Positions 10,771 to 18,811 are shown, numbered from the stretch's first letter. The stretch is 22,647 nucleotides of DNA from Coptodactyla brooksi (GCA_033557675.1 JAWQRM010000439.1:1-22647), one strand, 5' to 3'. Notes: generated by a model not told the origin, from the sequence alone. Translations and numbers: made by a program.

Positions 10771-11756
10771 CCTTAACGTGTGTTCTTTTTTAATTCCGAA
10801 ACACACGTTTTTTATACTACTAGAGTACCTGAAAGTACCAGATTGGAGTCTTAATGGAATGTTGAGTTGACATAAAAAATATACTGTTATATATAGTTAT
10901 GGCTTCGTTCATTATTACATCACTAATTCACATTGTCTACCATATGATATCAATTAAATCTTATTTTTAGAACCTTGCTTTATAATAATGCTGATTGCTT
11001 TATTTATTGTAATAAAAATCAAGAAATCATTTAAGTAACAAAAAAAAATACATTAGTTTGTCTCAAATTAATAATATATTGTTATATATTATATATTTTC
11101 ATATATTATATATTTTATTATATTATAAATTATTAAATTGTCAAATATTCCCACAATCATTTACCATAAAAAATTAATTAATAAAGACCAATTAAGCGCA
11201 ATTGACAAGATGAGATACAATTGACAAGATGCGTTTGAGTAGACACAATCAGACGAAGATCCATGTTTATGCATGCCTTTCTAGCCCAGATCTTTACTTC
11301 ATTTACTGGTTCATGTTTGAAAGCGTGTTAGCAAGTTTTTGTACAAGATCTTTAACAAGATCTTCAGTCTTCAATTAGTGTTTTTTGAAAATTCTGAAAT
11401 ACGTTTTTTTATATTATTACATGTTACAGTACCTGAAAGTATCAGATTGGAGTCTTAATGGAGTTATGATAAAAAATATAATGTTACACGTAGTTATGGT
11501 TTCCTTTATTATTAAACTGTTTCAAACTGTATATCATATAGTTTGATATCATATACCACATGATATCAATTTAACCTTACTTTTAGAAATTAAAATATCT
11601 TCTATCATAGTGCTGGTTATTTCATTTAGTCAAACAAAAATCTATCTATCGTCTAGAACAATTAATAATCACAATTAGATGAAGGTTAATGTTTATGCAT
11701 GCCTTTGCGCTCGTGTGTGCAAACTTATGTAAAACTTTCAATCTTTAATAAGGATA

Positions 11757-11888
11757 GATTCATTGTTTATCCGTTTGTAGTCAAGTACTATAAATCAAAA
11801 TGAGTAATGTGGAAATAATACTCTTCTAGCTATGTTAATGTATATTGGCTTAACTAGTTTCGATTAATTAAATAATCATCTTCAGAAG
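11757..11888 (-). mobile_element. Penelope-like terminal fragment with stem-loop motif
   Basis: On the minus strand the core (11851-11888) reads TTCTGAAGAT, stem GATTA, loop, stem TAATC, GAAACTAG. Outside it GGCTT and AAGCC can form a second, five-base stem around the core. Further along the minus strand is AGAAGAGTATTATTTCCAC (11817-11835). The far end contains CATTGTTTATCCG (11761-11773), which recurs at 19978-19990 next to another copy of the motif. That shared far end defines about 120 bases as the terminal part of one element family. Confidence 0.55.
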
Positions 11889-11978
11889 CCTTTGCAAGTT
11901 TATGTTGTGTGATTTTTATGAAGGTGTTGTTATGAGGGTTAAAAACTTTTGTTAGAAAATGAAACTGGTGTGTAGGAT

Positions 11979-12011
11979 GCACAGATACATATTGTGAATA
12001 TGTATCTGTGC
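11979..12011. repeat. 14-bp perfect hairpin
   Basis: Arms GCACAGATACATAT and ATATGTATCTGTGC with loop TGTGA. No T run follows. It lies between two copies of the stem-loop motif and may be part of the same compound insertion. Confidence 0.7.
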
Positions 12012-12084
12012 CCCAATGAGAAAAGTATTTGACAGTGTTGTTGCTTAGTTAACTTTGTTACTTAGCAACTAACTTTAACTTTAT

Positions 12085-12175
12085 GTTACTACACAACTTA
12101 TAATGATTTTACAATTTTATTCTAAAACAGAATAAAATTGTAAAATGATTGTAAGTTGTAAGTTTACATTAAAGT
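12085..12175. repeat. Extended inverted repeat with an 18-bp perfect core
   Basis: The inner arms 12106-12123 (ATTTTACAATTTTATTCT) and 12129-12146 are perfect complements with a loop of AAAAC. The pairing continues outward with some mismatches (AACTTATAATG against CATTGTAAGTT, then further), giving an imperfect palindrome of about 90 bases. It could be a small foldback element or the end of one. Confidence 0.7.
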
Positions 12176-12203
12176 AAGTAATTTTTTGTTACTTCTTGTC
12201 GCC

Positions 12204-12405
12204 ATGTTTCAGCTTTTACCTATTTGTCTTCAATTATAATCTTGACTCTAGTCTCTAGATTCTAGTCAAGTGACTAGACAAGAGTCTGGAAAAGACAAGG
12301 GTCTCAAGGGTATTGAAAATAGCAAAAAGTTGAAACACATCAACATAAAGTAAAAAAAAATGTGCTCTACCAAACCCATAATGTGCAAGACGAAGCAAGG
12401 AAGAA
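12204..12405. mobile_element. Inverted pair of decayed stem-loop motifs with downstream block
   Basis: On the minus strand 12204-12234 reads TTGAAGACAAATAGG, a spacer, then AAGCTGAAACATGG. On the plus strand 12311-12345 reads TTGAAAATAGC, a loop, AGTTGAAACAC. The two are related to the fragment at 3579-3610 and face away from each other, with a CTTGACT/AGTCAAG inverted repeat (12241-12270) between them. The plus copy is followed by a run of A and then AACCCATAATGTG...GAAGCAAGGAAGAAA (12365-12405), as found at 3474-3508. Stem pairing is weak in both copies. Penelope-like origin is inferred. Confidence 0.4.
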
Positions 12406-12429
12406 AAGATATACAAATACTAAATATCT

Positions 12430-12660
12430 AGCTATTTATTTCAAAATAAGCCTCGTTTCGATGCAGATTTTCATTTAGATACAGATTTATTGACCAAGAA
12501 TAGCTTACGTTAAGAGTGTTAGATTTTATTTTAAGACAAAAGTACAGAAAAAGTTTTTCCTATTTCCATACTATAATTCGCTTATTAAATATATGCCACT
12601 TGTTTCGAAAGGTTCATTTCCGTGTAGATTTTCATTAAGATATAGATTTATTCACCGATA
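12430..12660 (+). repeat. Two diverged direct repeats, spacing about 161 bp
   Basis: TGCAGATTTTCATTTAGATA...TTTATTGACC at 12462-12495 and TGTAGATTTTCATTAAGATA...TTTATTCACC at 12623-12656 differ at about five positions. The spacing is close to the satellite period of this window, but the sequence is unrelated to that satellite. It may be a remnant of a second tandem family. Confidence 0.55.
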
Positions 12661-13080
12661 ACATACAAATTGTGTTATAGGGCAATAAATACGCGTAATA
12701 GCTACTAACATACTTGCCTGAACGTTTACGACACTTCTGAATAAACCTGGATATTACAAGTTTTATAGAACATAGTAGTATAAGAAAGAACATGCAATGA
12801 TGTGATTTTTAAGGGTTTTGAAACAAAAAAAAAATTTTATTTAAAATCTTTATTTTTGTTTAGATCATTGGTGTGATTGTAGAAAATCTGGTTAATTCCC
12901 TATTTTTCTTTCAATCGTCGAGATTTCTTGAAAGTTAAACTTTATCGTTTTTGATAATCTGTATAGTAATTAAAATGAAAGCTTATAGAAATTCCTTTAA
13001 ATTATATGGAAAATACTCCTACGAAATGGAAAAACAAAACATTACAAAAATAATGTTTGTTCAAGCCATATAAATACTAA
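12661..13080. other. AT-rich non-coding stretch
   Basis: No gene or repeat partner is visible. Poly-A and poly-T runs are common. Confidence 0.5.
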
Positions 13081-13083
13081 CCA

Positions 13084-13148
13084 GACTTCTAGTATAAATT
13101 CCCCAAAATTAATACTAGAAGTCGATTTATGTTTTAAAAACATAAATC
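13084..13148. repeat. Two abutting perfect hairpins
   Basis: Hairpin one has arms GACTTCTAGTAT (13084-13095) and ATACTAGAAGTC (13112-13123) with a 16-base loop. Hairpin two starts at the very next base: arms GATTTATGTTT (13124-13134) and AAACATAAATC (13138-13148), loop TAA. Neither is long, but exact abutment of two perfect hairpins is unusual. They may mark the end of a small non-autonomous transposon. No coding sequence is attached. Confidence 0.65.
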
Positions 13149-13710
13149 AATGTTTAGAAAAGCATTCAGCATAACAAGCTTTAAGTGAACCATTATTGGT
13201 TAGGAAGATTTTTCTGTATCTTGAAGCTCTAGTTGTTGTTAATTAATTTCGATGAGACTTGATTTTATTTGTGTGCAATCTTTCATTTAACAAATTAATA
13301 ATGTTGTTACATATTCTCTCAATTTATACACATAATAATGTATTGTTTACTTTACAGATATACGTAACATTTAATTAAATACATAATAATAGTAATCTTA
13401 CTGTACAATATCATATTAGGCATGCTAAAATTTATTTACTAAATTTCTAAAGCTTTCACGAATGTCTGCGATCTGCTACGTGCAACCTGTCATTTACAAT
13501 CAAAATACCTTTCATGTTAATAGTGCAGTAAATATTACAAATATGCAAAATAAAGAAACAATCTCGTTTAACCAGTTGTATAATTCCAAGCAGCAAAGAA
13601 AAAAAATAAATGTAGCGTAAGAGCAATAAAACCAATTAAAACTATAAAATTGTAAAAGCAAGTTTAAAATTCCACAAAAAAATTGTTAAAAGAAGCGTTA
13701 TAATGGGTTC
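13149..13710. other. AT-rich non-coding stretch
   Basis: No recognisable gene, RNA or mobile element. It leads into the GC-richer region that begins near 13714. Confidence 0.5.
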
Positions 13711-13734
13711 TAAACAGGATGCTACAACGCAAAT

Positions 13735-14016
13735 ATGATTCATTCCGCACAGATTCTCCATATGAACCGTTTTCAGGCGAATGTTAATGGCAAACAGATG
13801 TCGATGTATAATGTATCGTCAGCCGCAGTGTCTTTGTCTAAAAATCTCAACGAATACGACCTTTCCTTGTGTTCCATCCATTGTGAAGTTGCTCCATATG
13901 GCCCGAGTATCAATTTACAAACACCATTTACAATTTTTTTTCCTTCCGACTTAAAAATGATTTATGAAGTCCTGCCAACAGATATAGTCGTCCTGTGTCA
14001 ATCAGTATCTTGGTAA
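13735..14016 (+). CDS. Unrecognised 93-codon ORF, possible exon
   Basis: The product is not recognised. The frame is open from 13714, has a stop at 13711-13713, starts with ATG at 13735 and ends with TAA at 14014-14016. The codons look more balanced than the AT-rich surroundings, with many C- or G-ending codons in the first two thirds. The stop overlaps a donor-like TTG|GTAAAA at about 14013, so it could instead be the end of a coding exon. Against this, no good acceptor with a pyrimidine tract precedes it and there is no recognisable domain, signal peptide or membrane segment. It may be chance openness in a conserved regulatory block. Confidence 0.15.
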   Translation: MIHSAQILHMNRFQANVNGKQMSMYNVSSAAVSLSKNLNEYDLSLCSIHCEVAPYGPSINLQTPFTIFFPSDLKMIYEVLPTDIVVLCQSVSW

Positions 14017-14313
14017 AAATTTCAGATAAGCTTAAATAATAGATACTAAAATAGAGGGACCAAGAACTGGTGGGTTTTAACCACTCGGCGGTCTTCAAAG
14101 CAAATTTAGTACTGCGTCATCTTCGTGTATTAATTATACAACGTTATTAAAGCATCCCAGGTAATTCATTGCGGTAACTCAGAAATATTTGTCGAGGTAA
14201 TTTTCAGGAGGTTATAGCTATAAACAATTAGCATGGAATTTGGCGTAGTGCATTTGACGTCAAGGCTCTGAGCAATTGGCATTGTTGCCTGGGCATTATT
14301 TATACTTAACGGC

Positions 14314-14322
14314 AGATGGCGC
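14314..14322 (+). promoter_or_regulatory. CTCF-like core site
   Basis: AGATGGCGC, preceded by GGC and followed by CC, is the best of the three CTCF-like cores in the window. It points towards the opposite-strand core at 17388-17396. Binding is inferred. Confidence 0.4.
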
Positions 14323-14883
14323 CCAGAACTGCTTAATGGCGTCACCGAAAAGTTTTCAGTTTAGAAAAAAAAGTAACTTCGCTATTTTTAGAAAAAGACA
14401 AGCAAACAAACAGGTGTATGAAACTGCCTCTTACGTCACTGGCATTTTTAGCCAGATCAAAGAATCCATTAGATTGATAACTCCGTTTCTTGATGCAAAG
14501 AAAATTGTATTTTTAGAATACTAATGTTTGCACATCTAGTTCATTGAACAAGATTATATTGAGTTCACATAAAAGAGATTAAAATTTTACAGGCTACCGC
14601 TCTCCGTACCTAATGGATTCGGTTTTCAGCATCCGTTAAGATTGTTCTTTGTTCCCAGAACCACACACATACACATCTGGTTTTAGTCAAGTATCCCTCA
14701 AGTGGGCTTCGTCACGGCATTTTTGCATGTGTGTAGGTGTCCCAAACTTTCCGTTGTTCACCCTCGACATCTCTCATTATTTCATTCCCACACTAGTATT
14801 CAATTTCAACCACTAACCTGGCTATTATAAATCAAGTCAGCCTCCACCCTATGGACCTCTTAGTGAATGCCACCCCTAGCAGT

Positions 14884-14896
14884 AGGTCAAGGGTCA
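14884..14896 (+). promoter_or_regulatory. DR1 nuclear receptor-like element
   Basis: AGGTCAAGGGTCA is two direct half-sites (AGGTCA and GGGTCA) separated by one A. This is the arrangement used by HNF4- and RXR/USP-type receptors. The match is seen; binding is inferred. Confidence 0.4.
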
Positions 14897-14930
14897 TATT
14901 TTTTTTCCAGTTTTCAAGGTTAAAAACTAC

Positions 14931-15779
14931 GAGGTTTAAACTAAGAAATTTGTCCTTTAGCTTAAGAAAGGAAAGTAAACTTTGATAATAAATTTTAACG
15001 AATCGAAGTCAAACAAAAACTAGCAATTGTAAAAGGTATCAAACGAAATGCGGAAGACATTCATGTATACCTCTGTACCTTGCGCATAAATTTAAAGTGT
15101 TGGTAGTTTTTTGTACGCTCTTTGTGATATTGAACGTAATGTTTATAAAAGGAATTAAAATAGCTATGCTAATTAGTTGAATAATATATTCAATGCTGTA
15201 GTTTTCTAAGAAGATATATTGCTTTTAGACACCTTCATTTTTATTACTGTCAAAACGCTGTATTTCGATATTGCAGAATGCGAATCAATAACTATTAACA
15301 GCTTAATAAATTTATTTAACATACTTATGTACCAGTTACCCTTATTTGTTTAGTTTAACAGGTAAGACGATAAAACATTTTTATGCAAGAAAGAAACACA
15401 TACAAAGCCGACGAATAAGAAGAGCACAACTTTTTAACACACCTACCAATTTATTACCTATTTTTTTTTCTGTGAAAAAAAATATCCTATTACTTTTTGT
15501 TTTTCTCGAATAAAAAATGTATGTTGCAATGACAGTTCATCACTTTATTGTTTGTATGTGTCAATACTTTGTAAAAATATAAATACATTGTCCTGATAAC
15601 TTATCATTTTTACATTCAGCCCTTTTCTACAAATTATTGTGAAACTTTCTTATGTTCTTATTTTAAATTTATTGTAAATTCTTATTTTATTGTGTTTATA
15701 TTACATACAATTTTGTTTGTACGTAATATAATGTTTGTTTTGTTTTTTTAAGTGCAGATTTTGCTCTACTTACGCGTAC
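14931..15779. other. AT-rich non-coding stretch
   Basis: No gene, RNA or transposon piece is recognised. The region ends at the TTAA target site of the piggyBac-like element. Confidence 0.55.
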
Positions 15780-15783
15780 TTAA
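15780..15783. repeat. TTAA target-site duplication, left
   Basis: TTAA immediately before the terminal CCCTGCTGT. The matching copy is at 17251-17254. Precise TTAA duplication is the hallmark of piggyBac insertion. Confidence 0.85.
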
Positions 15784-16050
15784 CCCTGCTGTGCTCCTCG
15801 GGTCAATATGACCCGAAATGGATTTTCAGGCCTTACAACTTTGTTATCTTTCATTATTTGTTTTCAAGATTTTGTGACTTGTTTGCTGGCGCTTAAAGTA
15901 TAATATTGCCAAATAGTTTTTACAAGAAATTATTATTAAAATGTTTAAACAAGATTGTTATGTAACGTATATAACCCTCGGGTCATTATGACCCAAAACT
16001 ATTTAGATTTATTTGACTTTATGTAATTTTATTTTTAACCTTATTTATAT

Positions 16051-16400
16051 GAAGAAATACCAGAGACAGATGCAAATGCATCCGACGATGAAGATAGTTC
16101 TGAGGTTAATTCTTCAGATAATGACGTAGTGAAAACAAATGCTGTGGTTTCAGTTAGTACAGTCAAAAGATAAAATTATATTTTCGGATGTTAGAACCTT
16201 TTCCTCAAAGTGGACGAGCATCTAGTCAAAATATAATAAAAATTACTCGTGGTATGCGATATTCTTCCTTTCAAGTTATTGTGAACTATATACTTGAAAA
16301 TATTGTGTTGAAAATGAGCAATTGTGGGATATTTAGGGGTCTATTTTGGTTACTTTTTAAAATTATTTTCATATTATGCAGGGTATCTCAAAAAACCTAA
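16051..16400 (+). pseudogene. piggyBac-like transposase, N-terminal remnant
   Basis: Two pieces in different frames are visible. Codons from 16051 to 16170 give a highly acidic stretch (EEIPETDANASDDEDSSEV and on), typical of the N-terminal region of piggyBac transposases, ending at TAA 16171-16173. From 16188, in another frame, comes LEPFPQSGRASSQNII, matching the family pattern PFPxxGRxxxxNIIxxxxG that precedes the DDE domain. It is followed by a region resembling the start of that domain (SSFQVIVNYILENIV). At least one frameshift separates the pieces. Everything after about residue 45 of the second piece is lost, including all catalytic aspartates. The position between the two inverted repeats supports the assignment. 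Confidence 0.6.
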
Positions 16401-16440
16401 AAGTATTAAAGTTTTGCTTTTTTAAATGAAACCCCCTATT
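16376..16440 (+). repeat. Short CAGGGT...CCCT unit inside the piggyBac element
   Basis: Begins CAGGGTATCTCAAAAAA and ends TGAAACCCCCTATTT. The end is an imperfect inverted complement of the beginning. It resembles the unit at 16672-16755 and the ACAGGGTGTTTC-type repeats common in insect genomes. Confidence 0.45.
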
Positions 16441-16671
16441 TATTATTGCATTTTTGGATTCTTCGATCAAAATAAGTATTTCTTTTAATAAGGTTTACAA
16501 TACCTAAACCTTAAAGTTTTTGAAATAATTTGAATTTGATCAAAATCTAATTTAATTTTCATGCTTCAAATACTTAAGAAGCATTTAAGTTATGTAAGCG
16601 AAATTTACAGTGAAGTGTAACAATAGATCGTATTTCTTATCCCAATCATAATAAACTTGGTATCTTATACA

Positions 16672-16755
16672 GGGTGTTCAAAAATTAAACCTAATCAAAT
16701 AAGAACTTTAAGTGGATAGAACTTGATTAATTTAAATAGAACGCCATATTTTTTA
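16672..16755 (+). repeat. Second CAGGGT...CC unit inside the piggyBac element
   Basis: Begins ACAGGGTGTTCAAAAATTAA and ends TAGAACGCCATATTT, again roughly self-complementary. It is in the same orientation as the unit at 16376-16440. Two such units in one element suggest either two insertions or an internal duplication. Confidence 0.45.
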
Positions 16756-17250
16756 GCTTACCAGGAAGTGCAATTTTTAATTACCTATCGAATGGTATTA
16801 GGGTCATCATAAAAGTCTTCCCGTTTTTACAGAATAAGCCAAATAATTTATTTTTGCAATATTTGGTGATTTTTTAATTAAAAGTTTTAAATAACATATC
16901 AACGATAACATAAAACAGAAGCAAAATATTTATAATAGATGTTGCACTGCTAACTCTGCTAACTCTTAGGCGTATTTTTATATCGTGTGGTATTGTTGGA
17001 GGCGTATATAAATCCTTTTGTATCCCCACAGAAAAAAAATTAGTGACAAAATGTGACAATAAAAGAAGTATAGCATATTGTAAGTGTAATAAATATTTGT
17101 GTAAGGTTCATGTGGTGTAAAGATCAATGTAAAGATAAAAGTTTGTAATATTTTCTATTATAAAACATTTTATTTTTGTTATTGTGTACATTGGGTCACC
17201 ATGACCGGAAGGACTACAAGTGTATAGTAAAACTAAGGAGAACAGCAGGG

Positions 17251-17254
17251 TTAA
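17251..17254. repeat. TTAA target-site duplication, right
   Basis: TTAA immediately after the terminal ACAGCAGGG, pairing with the copy at 15780-15783. Confidence 0.85.
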
Positions 17255-17289
17255 AGCTTTTGTCTTTACTATTTATTCTTGATCATTTT

Positions 17290-18160
17290 AAAATAGCCTT
17301 TGGATGGTAGTTTTATCTTCACGAAAATAACCCAACCCCTCAAGATTTAGACGGTGTCGTGAATAGACATTAGTCCGGTCTGGAGCAGCGCCCTCTTTTT
17401 AACTGGCCGTCAGGATAATTTTATAAATGAGTTGTCAAGATTGGTATACAGTGAGAGAGCAGAACCGGGACCCAGGTGGCCAAACGCATTCTACGAGCTC
17501 CCTCTCTGTCTCCTGTGATGCAAATGTTACCTGCGGAGTCTCGTCACCTTTTCGATATCCTCCGTATTGTGCCGGGACATTAATTTGATAACGCCTTGCT
17601 GACAAATGGAGACGCACCTTCTGTTAGGGTGACTACCCATCAGTCATCTACGCGAACAATCGCCCAGAGGACATAATACGATTCGTGTTGCGTTGACAAA
17701 TTGTGTGAAAAATTTCTTCGGCTTGGTACGACTGACAAGCCGCAAAACGCAGGATTCAAAACAAAGGCGGCAGGACAAAAGGAGAAAAAAGCTCGCCGCT
17801 ATCGTGTAAACAGTGCAACAGGAACTGATAAAAAGTAACTGGCTACTTTGTATCAAAGGCTATCGCTCCGAAAAAACTGCCACCTATCGGTTCCACCGGC
17901 TAACATCAACACCAGCCTGGCGTTTAGGCCGTCTTGATCTTCATGGGTAAATAAATGGACATTTCTCGCGTGCTATTCTCGTGAGATCTGAGCTGCCGCC
18001 GGCATCGCACGATAAACGCTCTCTTTATTAATTTACAAACATTCAAGGGCTGCACCGATGACTGCTTTGTTTATAAGGCAATTATTTTGTTTCATGTGCA
18101 ACGAGAAAGTAAGAGAGAAACCGTGCAGGTCTTTCAAAGGTGCTTGAAAAGGATCAGTAT
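17290..18160. promoter_or_regulatory. GC-richer island, candidate regulatory DNA
   Basis: This is the least AT-rich part of the window, with many CpG. Open frames of 60 and 70 codons occur on the minus strand (17435-17617 and 17644-17856) with no recognisable domain. It contains a CTCF-like core at 17388-17396, a TTTATAAGGC TATA-like stretch at about 18071 and GAGA-like runs (GAGAAAGTAAGAGAGAAA, about 18104-18121). It may be an enhancer, a promoter or an old unique exon. The sequence does not decide. Confidence 0.35.
17388..17396 (-). promoter_or_regulatory. CTCF-like core site
   Basis: GCGCCCTCT reads AGAGGGCGC on the minus strand, matching AGRKGGCGC. It is opposite in orientation to the core at 14314-14322, so the two face each other across the piggyBac-like element. 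Confidence 0.35.
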
Positions 18161-18295
18161 ACAGAAAATGTACTAGGTACTTGAAGAGCTTAAAGACAGG
18201 TATCCTTCAAAAGCTGTATGATTGGGATTTACATATTCTAATAATAAAATGCATCAAATTTAATGTTGGGGTGAGCTTTTACACTAAAAGATGCC

Positions 18296-18333
18296 CGACG
18301 TTTCAGTCAACCAATTGAAGTTGATCATGAGGA
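18296..18333 (-). mobile_element. Stem-loop motif copy, variant subfamily
   Basis: On the minus strand this reads CCTCATGA, stem TCAAC, loop, stem GTTGA, then CTGAAACGTCGGGC. It keeps the layout of the other motifs, but the first box is TCATGA and the GAAAC box is separated from the stem by two bases. GAAACGTCGG is a common variant of this end in animal Penelope-like repeats. The limits of the element are not visible. Confidence 0.45.
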
Positions 18334-18584
18334 AATCCATATTTATTTTTCAACAATCAACAGACATTTGTGGAAGCTTCCATTCAATAGATATTCGGGT
18401 TTGCCATGAATTGAAACAGAAGAAGTGGATTGTTTGCAGTATCATCAATCCAGTTCTTCTTTAGTTGCTTCAGTTTTTTGCTGATAGGAATCAGATATTC
18501 TGTCAACGTGAAGTCACGAAGCTGACAGAAATATGGTAAACGGTTATTCAATGAAATAAGAAATATAGAAATAGTTAAATATAT

Positions 18585-18811
18585 CATCTGTTAGATCCAC
18601 CATATAGCCCTGACCTCGCCCCATCAAACTACTATTTATTTTGGCCTTTGCAAAATTCCTTGACTGGTAAAACTTTCAACGATGATGGTGCTGTCAAATC
18701 GAACTAACTTCAGCTTTTTGCAGTTAAGGTTCAGATACCCCATCAGCATCTCAGCATCCAGAAAGATGGCAAAATGTTATTAAACAAGATAGACAATACA
18801 TAATTGATTAG
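18585..18811 (+). pseudogene. mariner transposase, C-terminal remnant
   Basis: Codons from 18585 read HLLDPPYSPDLAPSNYYLF and continue LQNSLTGKTFNDDGAVKSN, a clear match to the last part of mariner transposases, around the third catalytic aspartate of the D,D34D triad (SPDLAPSDYxLF). The usual SD is SN here. A TAA stop interrupts at 18705-18707. After a frameshift the sequence resumes with HPERWQNVIKQDRQYIID and TAG at 18809-18811, the normal C-terminus of the family. The N-terminal DNA-binding part and first two aspartates are not recognised upstream, and no terminal inverted repeat is evident. This is a dead, 5'-truncated or rearranged copy. Confidence 0.85.

Larger units (their letters stand above)
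8545..11757 (+). repeat. Degenerate tandem array, unit about 620 bp
   Basis: The unit starts at TTTATAATAGTGCTAGTT (copies at 8545, 9584, about 10003, 10979 and about 11601). It continues through TTTGTCTCAAATTAATAATAT, an AT-only stretch of variable length and CCACAATCATCTACCATAA. It ends with ATGTTTATGCATG, GGTTCATGTCTGAAAGC, CGAAACACACGTTTTTATA and ATCAGATTGGAGTCTTAATG. Copies are 8545-8954 (3' part deleted), 8955-9583 (5' part deleted), 9584-10002 (3' part replaced), 10003-10978 (with an insert), 10979-11600 (nearly complete, 622 bases) and 11601-11757 (remnant). No copy encodes a protein I recognise. The varied deletions and substitutions show an old array rather than fresh amplification. 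Confidence 0.75.
14040..14930. promoter_or_regulatory. GC-richer block with several factor-like sites
   Basis: The sequence has more CpG and fewer A/T runs than its flanks. It contains a CRE TGACGTCA at 14255-14262, a CRE/bZIP variant TTACGTCA at 14431-14438, a CTCF-like core at 14314-14322 and a nuclear-receptor DR1 at 14884-14896. An open frame at 14276-14524 begins with TTG and shows no domain. A cis-regulatory region is the simplest reading, but it is inferred from short motifs and composition. Confidence 0.35.
15784..17250 (+). mobile_element. piggyBac-like element, internally deleted
   Basis: The element is 1467 bases long and is flanked on both sides by TTAA (15780-15783 and 17251-17254), the target-site duplication specific to the piggyBac superfamily. 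Its ends are inverted repeats CCCTGCTGTGCTCC (15784-15797) and GGAGAACAGCAGGG (17237-17250), matching at 13 of 14 positions. Near the ends lie short palindromes of the form GGGTCAnnnTGACCC (15799-15815, 15980-15994, 17194-17206). A worn N-terminal transposase piece lies at 16051-16400. The catalytic DDE core is missing, so the copy is non-autonomous. Its middle carries two short repeat units (16376-16440 and 16672-16755) that look like later insertions. Confidence 0.85.

Noticed and set aside
8545..11757. CRISPR-like array
   Set aside because: The repeat units are hundreds of bases long, diverged and without regular short repeats and unique spacers.
16188..16400. Independent 70-codon gene
   Set aside because: It lies between the piggyBac ends and matches the region before the transposase DDE domain, so it is a remnant of that gene.
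17435..17856. Minus-strand open frames of 60 and 70 codons
   Set aside because: No domain, signal peptide with following sequence, or splice signals. Expected by chance in the GC-richer island.
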